Part shown: in pieces, positions 1-8,900 of the stretch | Numbering within the stretch: position 1 is the stretch's first letter | How the letters are laid out: each line of letters starts with the position of its first letter | NCBI GenBank assembly: GCA_036393295.1 | Contig: DASWHF010000059.1 | Location: 1 to 32,086 of the forward strand | DNA: 32,086 bases | From: DASWHF01 sp036393295 | GTDB taxonomy: Bacteria > Pseudomonadota > Gammaproteobacteria > Acidiferrobacterales > UBA6901 | Direction of reading: 5' to 3' | The notes under the pieces: generated by a model | What the model saw: only the letters and a program-made list of their open reading frames with translations | The model's database searches: none | Told to the model about the DNA's origin: nothing | Position numbers and translations under genes: made by a program

Positions 1-6
1 CGCCGC

Positions 7-3000
7 TCACCGCATCGACACGTCGGTCGCCGACCGGTAGTTGAAGGGACCGAGGGTGTCGATGTAGCCGGTCGTCGCCTCGGGCTTGGCGTAGCGCGCC
101 GGCATCAAGGTCGCGAGCCGGCCGATGCTCTTGTCGATCCACGGGTTGTAGACGCCGACCGACAGCAGGCCGATGTTCTTTTCGTGAACCTCGATGGCCT
201 TCTCCTCGAACGGATAGGCCTTCTCCTCGATCGCCAGCTCGTACTGCTCGAGCTCCTCGGGGTTCAGGTTCTTCGGCCGCTCCGACTCGGTCAGGGCGCG
301 GCTGAAGTGATAGTAGATCTCCGCCAGGTAGTACGTCGCCGCCGCCGTCACGTCGCCCACCTCGTACTCGATCAGCTTGCCGAAGGCGTCGGTGGCGGTC
401 TTCATGGCGTTGCGCTTCTTCAGCAGGTTCTTCTCGAACGGCTGGACGAGCTTGATCGCCACCAGCTCGTCGTACAGCGGCTCGGTCAGCGCCAGCGCGG
501 CGGTCGCGCCCAGGTAGCGGGTGCGGTCGGTGCGCTCGCGGCCGGCCTGGGCGTCGAGTGTCATGATCTGGCGCATCTCGCCCAGGTAGGCGGCGCGGTC
601 GCCCTGGGTCTTGTAGACGCCGGCGATCTTGTGACGCGACTCCAGCGCCAGATCCAGCGGCTTGGGGAAGGCCGCGACGTAGCGCCGGTAGACCCCGAGC
701 GCGGACCCCATCTCGCGCGCCTGCTCGTAGAGATCGGCCGCCAACAGCAGCGCGCCGCGGCGGACTTCGTCGTCCTTCGATTCACGCTCGATGCGCTCGT
801 ACTCGGCCGCGGCGGTCGCGAGCCGGCCGGCCTCCTTGTACACCAGGGCCATCTTCTTCGTGATCTCGGGCTGCAGCTTGTGCCCCGGGTAGCGCGTGCG
901 GAACGCCTGCAGCACGTCGATGGCCTGGTCCCAGTCCTTGAGCTCGATCAGCGCGGCGACGGCGTCGTACTCGGCCGCCGGGCGGATCGACGAGGCCGGC
1001 GCCAGCTGCGCGATGCGCAGGAAGTGGTTCGCCGCCTGGCGGTGGTCCCCCGCCTTGCCGGCCAGCTCGCCCTGCCTGTAGACGGACGCGGCCAGGTTGT
1101 CGATCAGGGCCTCGCCCGATTTGTCGTCCTTGGCGGTGAGCGCCAGGACCTGCACGTAGCCTTCCTCCGCGTCCTGGAACTTCTCGGTCTCGAACGAGGC
1201 ATGGGCCACCACCAGCCAGGCGGCGCGGCGAATCGACGACTCGGCCGCCGGATAGTCGGCGATCAGCCGGCGGGCGACGGTGAGCGCCAGCGCGTAATCC
1301 TTCATCTCGAACAGGTCGTCGGCGGCGGCGCCGAGCACCAGCGCGGCCTTGTCGTGCTTGGGGAAGGTGTCGACGAACCGGAGCGAGCTGCGGATGACTT
1401 CGCGCCGCGCCGGGACCGGCTGCGCCGCGACCTTGACGTTCTCGCGGTGGGCGAACACCGCGGCGTAACCGGCGACCGACGCCTTGTCGTGCGGCGGGTA
1501 GTCGTAGGCGGTGCGTTCATACTCCACGGCGGCTTCGCCGTACACCTTCTGCTCCAGCAGCAGGTCCGCGAGCTGGTAGTGCATGACGGGCGATTCGGCG
1601 TCCTTCGGGAAGGAGGCGAGGAACTCCCGGTACCAGACCAGCGCCTCGCGGAAGTTCTCGTCCCGGTTCTTCGCGAACTGCTTGTCCTGGTAGAGCGCGT
1701 GGTAGTAGCTCGCCAGCTCGCGCAGATTGGCCTTCAGATGCGCCAGCACGTCGGGGTAGGACTTGACGTCGAAATGCCGCCAGTACTCGGCCTTGAGCCC
1801 GTAACGGGTCACGTACTCCTTGCTGGCGTCGATGACCAGCCGGGGGAATCCGCCCTGCTTGTAGATCTCGATGACGCGCATGTCGAAGTGCGGCGCGATC
1901 TTGTGGAACGGGTTGCGCTGGACGAAGGCCTTGTAGGTCCCCGCCGCATCGTGGTAGCGGCGCTTCTCGACGTAGTACTCGCCCAGGTTGTCGTAGACGT
2001 TGAGCTCGTAAGGCCGCCTGCCGACCCTGTCGAAGTGCTCCACCAGCGCCGTCGATCCGCCCACATTGGAGAAGCTCAGGCTGATGACGCGGAAGGTGTC
2101 GTCCACGCGCTTTTTCTCGATCTCGTCGACCGCCTTGTCGAAGTCGTAACCGGTCGACACCTTGTGGTCCAGCACGCCGAAGAAGCGCGGCAGCGCGTCG
2201 TCGTACAGCTCCTGTTTGTAGAGCGCCCAGCCCAGCTTGTACAAGGCGTGCTCGTAGAAGTTCGAGGCCGACCCGATGGCGGCGACCGCCTTGTAGGCGT
2301 CCTCGGCGTCGAGATACTTGCGGCGGGTGAAGAAATACTCGGCGCGGCGGAACTGCACCTCGTCGAGGTAACGCGATCGCGGATACTGTTCGATGATCCG
2401 GGTCATCACCTTCATCGCCTCGTCGATCCGGCCGAGCTCCTCGTAGGCGCGCGCCATGTTGTAGAGCGCCTGGTCGTTGCGCTCGTAATTCGGATACTTG
2501 GCGAGCAGCTTCTGGTAGAGCGCGATCGCCTCCACCGCGTTGGCGTTGTACAGGTCGTCCGCCCCTTCGGGCAGGGCGGCGTCGTGGGCGCCGACCGTCG
2601 ACGCGATGTCCTGCTTGGCCGTCGCGCGTTTCTCGAAGGCCTTGTCCGACTCGGACTTAGGCGGCGCGCCGGCCGCCGGCGGCCGGCCGCCCCGCCGGGC
2701 GGCGGCGGCGTCGAAGCCGGCCGGTTTGTCGAGCTTCGCCCCGGCGGCCGGGGCCGGTCCGGTGTCCGCGGGCGGCGCGCCGCCGCGCGCCGCCTCGGTG
2801 AGGCCGTATTCCCGCTGCACCTTCAGATCCGCCAGTCGGCGCAGCGCCTCGGGCGTCAGACCGGATTCCGGGGTTTCCTCGAGAAAGCGCCGGTAGCTCT
2901 GGATGGCCTTTTCGATCCCGCCCTCGATGTGCACTTCCTTGAGATCGGCCTTGGCGTTGCGCAGATCGGCGAGCGTGTCCCGGCCGCCGATCGACGCGCA

Positions 3001-3054
3001 GGACGCAAGGCCCGCCAGGGCGGCCAGGGCGATGGCCAGGCGTGCGGCGTTCAT
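7..3054 (-). CDS. TPR-repeat outer-membrane lipoprotein (1015 aa)
   Basis: The N-terminus is a lipoprotein signal peptide with lipobox L-A-S-C and modified Cys19. The following residues are A-S rather than D, which favours the outer membrane. The rest is almost wholly helical TPR-type repeats, for example around residues 165-290 (ALYNMARAYEELGRIDEAMK, then a run with FRRAEYFFTRRKYLDAEDAY), continuing to about residue 880. Residues 90-130 are a low-complexity Ala/Gly/Pro linker. The ATG at 3054 overlaps the upstream gene's stop (ATGA, 4 bp) and has AGGGAG 9 nt upstream, so translation is probably coupled. It is the last visible gene of a three-gene unit. Similar tandem TPR proteins occur next to ExbB/ExbD/AgmX-type genes and in Myxococcus Agl gliding clusters (family knowledge); whether such genes follow to the left cannot be seen. 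A scaffolding role in an envelope complex is inference. Confidence 0.85.
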   Translation of the reverse strand: MNAARLAIALAALAGLASCASIGGRDTLADLRNAKADLKEVHIEGGIEKAIQSYRRFLEETPESGLTPEALRRLADLKVQREYGLTEAARGGAPPADTGPAPAAGAKLDKPAGFDAAAARRGGRPPAAGAPPKSESDKAFEKRATAKQDIASTVGAHDAALPEGADDLYNANAVEAIALYQKLLAKYPNYERNDQALYNMARAYEELGRIDEAMKVMTRIIEQYPRSRYLDEVQFRRAEYFFTRRKYLDAEDAYKAVAAIGSASNFYEHALYKLGWALYKQELYDDALPRFFGVLDHKVSTGYDFDKAVDEIEKKRVDDTFRVISLSFSNVGGSTALVEHFDRVGRRPYELNVYDNLGEYYVEKRRYHDAAGTYKAFVQRNPFHKIAPHFDMRVIEIYKQGGFPRLVIDASKEYVTRYGLKAEYWRHFDVKSYPDVLAHLKANLRELASYYHALYQDKQFAKNRDENFREALVWYREFLASFPKDAESPVMHYQLADLLLEQKVYGEAAVEYERTAYDYPPHDKASVAGYAAVFAHRENVKVAAQPVPARREVIRSSLRFVDTFPKHDKAALVLGAAADDLFEMKDYALALTVARRLIADYPAAESSIRRAAWLVVAHASFETEKFQDAEEGYVQVLALTAKDDKSGEALIDNLAASVYRQGELAGKAGDHRQAANHFLRIAQLAPASSIRPAAEYDAVAALIELKDWDQAIDVLQAFRTRYPGHKLQPEITKKMALVYKEAGRLATAAAEYERIERESKDDEVRRGALLLAADLYEQAREMGSALGVYRRYVAAFPKPLDLALESRHKIAGVYKTQGDRAAYLGEMRQIMTLDAQAGRERTDRTRYLGATAALALTEPLYDELVAIKLVQPFEKNLLKKRNAMKTATDAFGKLIEYEVGDVTAAATYYLAEIYYHFSRALTESERPKNLNPEELEQYELAIEEKAYPFEEKAIEVHEKNIGLLSVGVYNPWIDKSIGRLATLMPARYAKPEATTGYIDTLGPFNYRSATDVSMR

Positions 3055-4943
3055 GGGCCCGCGCTCCCTTCGGTCTGCGCCTTGACCGCCCGATCGTAGC
3101 TGTCGGCCAGGGCGAAGCGCGCCTTGACCTGATATTCCTCCAGGCGCTGGGTGCGCAGCTCCAGCTCGTTCAACGCCATCACCTCCAGCAGATGGCCCTG
3201 GCGCGCCATCAACGTCTTGACCCGTTCCTGGGCGTCCAGCACGCGCACGCGCAGGCGGTTGAGACCGGCTTCGTAACCCTCGTAGCTCTGCGACGCCGCC
3301 TGCCGCGTGCGGACGTAGGACGTGTACTGCGCCTTCAATGCCGCGATGACCTCGTTCAGGCTCTGCAGATTCTTGTAGGCGTCGGTCAGCCGCTGGTCGT
3401 AGCCGGTGCGGATCTGCCAGTGCAGGACGCCCTGCAGGCGGTCGATGCGTGCCTGAAGCCCGGCCGCCTGCGCGCCGCCGTTTCGCTTCACGGCCTGTTC
3501 GAGCCCGGCCAGCCGTTGGCCGACGATGCGCTCCTCCGCGGTCGCCAGGAAATCCGGCCGCGGCGATACCAGCATCGCCTGGATGCGCTTTTCCAGGCGG
3601 TCGCGCTGCTCCAGGCGCAGCCGCATCTGGGAGTCGAGCACCCGGAACTGCTTGTCCAATTCGGGCAGCAAGGGCTGATAGTAGGCGCGCCGTGTCGCGA
3701 TGATCTCCTCGTAAGCGTCGATGTCCCGCAGCCAGGTGACGAAATGCTTGCCGAGCTCGTCCAGGTCGAGATAGTTCTTGAGCGACTCCTGGAAGTCGTG
3801 CGAGGCCAGCAGGTCGAGCAGATAGTACGTCTCGGGGCTGTCCGGCAGCGCGCGCAGCTTCACCACCCAGTTGCGGTCCTGTTTCAGCTCCTCGCGCACC
3901 AGCGCCTCGAGGAACTTGCCCTCCTGGATGCTGTGGACGGAGGCGCCCAGTTTGCCGAGCTCGACGTCGAAGGCCTCCAGCGCGCTGCCGTAGGCCAGCG
4001 CCGCCTTGCCATGAACGTTCAGCCGGCCGTAGGCGTAGGGCACCGCCAGCATCGCCTCCTGCACCGCCTTGTCCGTCACGTTGCGCTTGGCCAGGAGGGT
4101 CCAGGGGACGAGCGCGCGGTCGTAGCGATCCTGTTCCGCCTCGGCCCAGCCCCAGGCGAGCAGGGCGCGGTCGGAATACGGGCCGGTCATGTGCACGCGC
4201 TCGAGAAACTGCCTCGCCTGTTCCGGCTGCTTGCCCTCCAGCAGCCGGCTGCCGAGAAACAGGTTCGCCTTGTCCTGGATGGCCGCCGCGCCGGCGTCGC
4301 CGGCGCCGAGGCGACCGGCCTTGACCAGGGTCTGCAGGCCGTCGGGCTCCTGGCCGCCGCGTATCAGCGCCATGCCGAGGTTGTACGTCGCGAAGCCTGC
4401 GTAGCCCTTGGCGTTCTGCATCTCGCGGTAGACCTTGGCGGCGTCCGCGAAGCGCCCCACGGCCATGTAGGTGTTGGCGCGCAGGAAGGCGAGATCGTCG
4501 CGTATCCGCTCGGGGACCTTTCCCTGGATCCGCTCCAGCGCAGTGAGCGCTTCGCGCGGCTGGTCCTTCTGAAAATGGATGCGCGCCAGGCGGTACGCCG
4601 CCTCGTTGCGCACCGGCGGCGGGACGTTGCCCTCCAGCACCGCCTTGAACGCGCGTCCGGCGCGCAGGTGCATGCGATAGGACAGCTCGAAGTCGCCGAC
4701 CGAGAATTCGGCGTCGTTGATGTGGTAGTGCAGTGTATCGAGCCCGGGCTCGTCCAGCCCGTAATACTGCCCGAGCTCGGTATCCAGCCGCGCGATCGCC
4801 GCGAAGTGCTCGCCCTGGTGGGCGTAGTACAGCGCTTCACCGAAATAGAGATCTTTCAACGGGCCGTGCCGTGCCTTGTCCGCCGCCGGCGACGACGACG
4901 CGGCGACGAATATCCCGAGCAGCAGCAGGGCGAGGCGGCACAT
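3051..4943 (-). CDS. Secreted TPR and coiled-coil protein (630 aa)
   Basis: A short Sec signal (hydrophobic LALLLLGIFVAASS, cleavage near SSPAA) precedes TPR-like repeats. These include LYFGEALYYAHQGEHFAAIA near the N-terminus, AAYRLARIHFQKDQPREALT near residue 120, and further helical pairs to about residue 300. From about residue 395 the sequence becomes charged and heptad-like (RLRLEQRDRLEKRIQAML, and later RLRVRVLDAQERVKTLM), suggesting a long coiled coil in the C-terminal half. The start lies 3 bp after the stop of the upstream gene, and the end overlaps the next gene by 4 bp, so all three genes look like one operon. No catalytic motif is visible. I do not recognise a named family; a periplasmic scaffold partner of the TPR lipoprotein is the likely role. 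Confidence 0.82.
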   Translation of the reverse strand: MCRLALLLLGIFVAASSSPAADKARHGPLKDLYFGEALYYAHQGEHFAAIARLDTELGQYYGLDEPGLDTLHYHINDAEFSVGDFELSYRMHLRAGRAFKAVLEGNVPPPVRNEAAYRLARIHFQKDQPREALTALERIQGKVPERIRDDLAFLRANTYMAVGRFADAAKVYREMQNAKGYAGFATYNLGMALIRGGQEPDGLQTLVKAGRLGAGDAGAAAIQDKANLFLGSRLLEGKQPEQARQFLERVHMTGPYSDRALLAWGWAEAEQDRYDRALVPWTLLAKRNVTDKAVQEAMLAVPYAYGRLNVHGKAALAYGSALEAFDVELGKLGASVHSIQEGKFLEALVREELKQDRNWVVKLRALPDSPETYYLLDLLASHDFQESLKNYLDLDELGKHFVTWLRDIDAYEEIIATRRAYYQPLLPELDKQFRVLDSQMRLRLEQRDRLEKRIQAMLVSPRPDFLATAEERIVGQRLAGLEQAVKRNGGAQAAGLQARIDRLQGVLHWQIRTGYDQRLTDAYKNLQSLNEVIAALKAQYTSYVRTRQAASQSYEGYEAGLNRLRVRVLDAQERVKTLMARQGHLLEVMALNELELRTQRLEEYQVKARFALADSYDRAVKAQTEGSAGP

Positions 4944-4946
4944 GAC

Positions 4947-5477
4947 CTACCAGTCTTTGATGGCGATGCTCTGGTCCGCCGCGCCGGGTGCCGCCAGGGT
5001 GACGCCGACGATCTTCGGGCCGACATCCTTGCTGATCCTGAAGCTCGCGCTCTGACGCAGGTCGCCGCCGCCCGCGGATTTTCCGCTGTAGCTGACCAGC
5101 AGCGCATGTTCGCCCTGGGTCATGTTTCCGGTGTAGATGCGCTGCACGCCGCCGCCTTGCAGGGCCTCGAGCTCCTTGTGCGCGTACAGGTAATGGGCGA
5201 CCGCCTTGCCATCGATCTGGATCTCGACGGCATCGAGCCGGAACTTGGATTTCGGCGCGAGCCCGATGAACACGGACAGTTGGGTGTTCGACGGATAGAG
5301 CAGCTTCTCTTCCAGCCGGCCGAGCTCGGCCGCGATCCCGAGCGCGTCGGTCTTGATCTCCTGCACCTGCTCGTCGAGACCCTTGATCTGCTCCTTGGAG
5401 ACTTTCTCCGCCCAGCCGCTCGGGGAAGCCGCCGCGGCCAGCACCATCACGACCGTGGCGGCAATAAACCTGTGCAT
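4947..5477 (-). CDS. Small periplasmic coiled-coil/beta protein (176 aa)
   Basis: First gene of the three-gene minus-strand operon. It has a Sec signal peptide (FIAATVVMVLAAAASPSGWA, cleavage near GWA-EK), a short coiled coil (about residues 27-60, LDEQVQEIKTDALGIAAELG), then a beta-rich domain (LSVFIGL, LDAVEIQIDGKAVAHYLY, GEHALLVSYSG) resembling an immunoglobulin-like fold. I chose the ATG at 5477 because AGGAG lies 8 nt before it; the in-frame GTG at 5486 would leave almost no spacer from AGGA. There are no DNA-binding features. My recollection is that proteins in this gene position are sometimes labelled 'AraC family' in databases; nothing in the sequence supports a regulator. The function is unknown, probably structural in the periplasm with its two TPR neighbours. 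Confidence 0.75.
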   Translation of the reverse strand: MHRFIAATVVMVLAAAASPSGWAEKVSKEQIKGLDEQVQEIKTDALGIAAELGRLEEKLLYPSNTQLSVFIGLAPKSKFRLDAVEIQIDGKAVAHYLYAHKELEALQGGGVQRIYTGNMTQGEHALLVSYSGKSAGGGDLRQSASFRISKDVGPKIVGVTLAAPGAADQSIAIKDW

Positions 5478-5602
5478 CGCCTTCACTCCTGTACCTCGCG
5501 CAACATACCCAAACGCCTCGCTCGCGGAAATTTGCCGACCGTGCGGGCCCGCTGGCGGGATTTGCCGCGACCCGCGCGGCGGTCTTCCGGACCCTACTTT
5601 AG

Positions 5603-5630
5603 AGCGTATCTAACCCTTCCCGGCTGTCAA
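5603..5630 (-). promoter_or_regulatory. Candidate sigma-70 promoter of the TPR operon
   Basis: On the minus strand a perfect -35 TTGACA (5630-5625) is followed after 16 bp by TACGCT (5608-5603, 3 of 6 matches, with the key T, A and final T). A small inverted repeat, ttaga-gcgta-tctaa (5599-5613), covers the -10 and could be an operator. It lies about 125 bp upstream of the start codon at 5477. The weak -10 limits confidence. Confidence 0.4.
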
Positions 5631-5927
5631 CGCCGGGTCTCGCGTTTCCCAGCCCTCCCGTCACCCCTTCAACCCCGGTCGCCGCGCGGGAACCGCCGGG
5701 ATACGGCTGGCAGTATGACCAGCTTGCCGGTCCGGCGCCTACTGTGCGGCGACCGTTTGTCGCGTCATTTGCCGGGGTATCCCGGGCCGCCCGACAAAGT
5801 GCAGCAGGCGACAGACGGCTGGTTCCTCCGCGGGCAAAAAGCGCCGTAGACACGGGGGGTTATTCGAGAGCGTAGGCTAATATTCGCCAAACTACCAACT
5901 ACACTTATTTCTAATACATCAGCACAA

Positions 5928-5943
5928 GTTACATCCCTGTAAC
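5928..5943. promoter_or_regulatory. Inverted repeat GTTACA-N4-TGTAAC
   Basis: A perfect 6-bp inverted repeat around tccc ends 24 bp before the TTG start of the DUF11 gene, in an AT-rich leader. It could bind a dimeric regulator or form a small RNA hairpin near the ribosome site. It resembles but is not the TGTTACC direct repeat found near 22.4 and 25.9 kb. Confidence 0.4.
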
Positions 5944-5967
5944 GCCCAACCTGAAAGCCCAGAAAAC

Positions 5968-8900
5968 TTGATCGGCGAGATTTCTCAAAGTGCTGCCAAG
6001 GCAGTCAGATCGGCTCTGACTGCCTTGCTGTTTTTGCTGCCGGTGAGCGTGGCCGAGGCGGTGTGCACTCCCAGCCTGTCGGGGGACAGTTTCATTCAGC
6101 ACGATCTCGCCAACAGTTATTGCGAGCTGTGCGGCGTCGGCGAAGTGCGCATCCGGGTGCGCAATCCGCGCGGCAACAACGACGACATGAGCGACATCGT
6201 CGTCACCGAGGACCTGGGCGTCACCGGCCTCACCTACGTGCCGGGCTCCACCAGCTTCGTCGGCTTCAACGTCGCGCCGCCGGCGCCCTTCGAGCCGGTG
6301 GTGAGCGGCGTCAACGGCCGCACGCTCACCTGGACCTTCCCGCCCGGCTTCGTGCTCGAGGGATCCTCGGGCATGGGAAACCAGGAGGAGATCGAGATCC
6401 GCTTCCAGGTGCGGCGCCACGCCAGCCTCGACGAGGAGGGCCTGGTGTCGGTCAACCGGAACGTCACCGCCAGCGTCGAGTTCACCCCGAGCTGCGAGCC
6501 GACCATCCCGCACACCGACAGCGATACCGACGAGCTGCCGATACGCCAGGCGGTTCCGTTCGTGACCAAGCAGGGGCGCAACCGTGACGCCGGGCAGGGC
6601 GGCTACTCCGATCCGGTCTACGGCCATTTCGGCGACGACGTCCTGTGGCGGCTGCGGGTGGAGAACCGCGGTCAGGCCGGCATGCAGGACTTGCGTCTCG
6701 ATGACTCCATGCTCCCGGCCGACAACTTCGACGTCAATTACGCATGCCCGACCACCGCCAGCGCGCTCGCGGTCGCCGACGCCAACGGCACGGCGCCGGG
6801 CGGCTCGCCGTGCGTGCCGATCGCGCCCGGCAACCTGCTGCCGGACTTCGCGGTCGACGACCCCTTCGGCAACCCCGGCAACGACCAGCCCGGCGCCTTC
6901 GTCGACGCCCCGGCCGGCAGCCAGGCCGACATCTTCCTGGTCGGCAAGATCATCAGCAACTGCGTCGGTCCGCGCACCAACACCGTCACCGACGTGCAGT
7001 GGGGTTGCGAGGTCGATGCGCCGGACGGCGGCATCACCGTGCCGGCCACGACCGGCGGCTCGCTGCCGAGTTTTCGCACCACCGATTCGGCGGTGCTGAG
7101 CAACGTCTCCACGCCCTCCGGCCTGACCGTGCAGGCGCTGGTGACCGGCACCAACACCGCGCAGCCGGTCGGCAGCAAGGGCACGGTGCGCCTCGTCATC
7201 CGCAACCAGTCCGGCAGCACGGTCAAGAACCTCAAGCTGCGCGACATCCTGCCGGTGCAATACGTCGTCGACTCGACCTTCACGCCGATCGTGTCCATGG
7301 CGCCGGCGTATGGCAACTCCTATCCGGGCATGACCGACAACATCGTCTGGACCAACCCGGCGCCCAACACCTTCCCGCTGACCAGCACCAATCCGGCCGA
7401 ACCGCTCAGCAACACGGCGCCGGAGTTCACCCTGACCAGCACCGGCTGCTCGGCCGGCCCGTGCGGCACCGCCGACGTGCACCCGTTCTATCCCGACCAG
7501 TTCAACCTGATGCGCCACGGCGACGTGCTGACGGTGACCTTCCGCATCGTGCTGATCCGGCCGCAGAGCTACGACCTGGTCGCGAACCTCGACGTGCGCG
7601 AGGAGATGCCGGCCAGCGACCCGCCGGGCACCGACCCGACGCATGTCACCACGCTCAGCAACCAGGTGTTCACCGAGTTCGAGGAGTTCTGCAACCCGGG
7701 TGTCATCCGCAATCCCTCGACCAACCCGCGGGTCGACAACAACATCCCGGCCGATCCGGAAGACCTTGACGTCGACATCGTCGGCAGCGAGCTGATCTTC
7801 ATCCTCACCAACAATCCGAACCAGCGCCTGCCGCTGACCGTGCAGCTCGCCAACCGCGGCGGCCACGACGCGCGCGACTGGGAGACCTACGTAACTTTCG
7901 GCGAGTCGATGTCGGTGGTCACGGTGCCGTCCGGCTGCAGCGCCACCACCAACCCGCCGCTGCTGCCGCCGTGGCGTGACCCGTCCGATCTGCCGGCGAG
8001 CGCCTCGGTCTACCGCTGCACCCAGGCGGTGCTCGGCGACGGCGCCACCCGGCTGTGGACATTCGAGGTCATCAAGAACTCGGCGGCCGGCGTCGACGAC
8101 GACCTGACCTTCCGCGCCGACGTGATCGGCGAGATCGTCCTGAGCAACGGAACCCGGCTGTGGTTCCCGGCGCCGGTGGCCCGCGCCGACGGTGTTCTCG
8201 ACCGCGCCAACAACTACTCGCTCGACGGCATCCGCGCGCGCGTCATCGGCTTCAACCTGCTCAAGGCCCAGGACGGCGATTGCACCGAGAACAACCCGCC
8301 GCCGGGCAGCCCCGACCAGTTCGTGCAGATCGGCGAGGAATGCCGCTTCCACATCGAGAGCGGCGGCTGGTTCGGATTCCAGACGCCCGGCTTCGTCTAC
8401 ATCGCGGTGCAGGACATCCAGGTGGTCGACGAGATGCCGGACGGGCAGGGGTGGCTGCGCGCCAGCGACCCCTATGCCGAAAGCACGAGCGCGATCATGG
8501 GCGTCACCCTCAATCCGGCCGGTCTGTCGCCGCTCGACGAGGGCTGGATCGACTGGCGGTTCAACCGGGTCATCCCCGGTGAACGCATCACCGTCAAGGA
8601 CCACTGGTTCCGCGTCGACACCGAGTCGCGCCTGCTGAACGACCCGATCGACACGGTGGCCGCGCCCAACCAGCACGCGGCGCTCAGCACCAACGTCCTG
8701 AACGCGTATTTTCAGGCGGTGTACATGAACGAGAATCTCATGCCGCCCCAGGAGGAGATCTACAACCTCGGACCGAACACCGTCGGCTATCCGCGCGCGC
8801 TCGAGCGCACGGTCAGCCTGACCGTCACCGAGCCGCGCATCCTCGTCGTCAAGGAAGTGTGCAACGAGACGCTCTACGGCGTCGGTCCGGCCTGCGGCAA

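Larger units (their letters stand above)
5487..5967. other. Divergent intergenic spacer
   Basis: This 480-bp region separates the divergent TPR operon and DUF11 operon. The left two thirds are GC-rich without a recognisable gene or riboswitch. A TTGACA-based promoter points left (5603-5630). The last 90 bp (5875-5967) are clearly AT-richer than anything nearby, contain a TAATAT hexamer (5878-5883) and an inverted repeat at 5928-5943, and are the likely promoter and leader of the DUF11 gene. No convincing -35 for that direction was found. Confidence 0.5.

Noticed and set aside
4947..5477. AraC-type transcription regulator label for the 176-aa protein
   Set aside because: It has a signal peptide, coiled coil and beta-domain, and no helix-turn-helix.
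5740..5880. Possible riboswitch upstream of the DUF11 gene, because of small GC stems and a gggcaaaaagcgcc stretch
   Set aside because: The conserved cores of cyclic-di-GMP, cobalamin or other known riboswitches could not be matched, and the position is far from the start.
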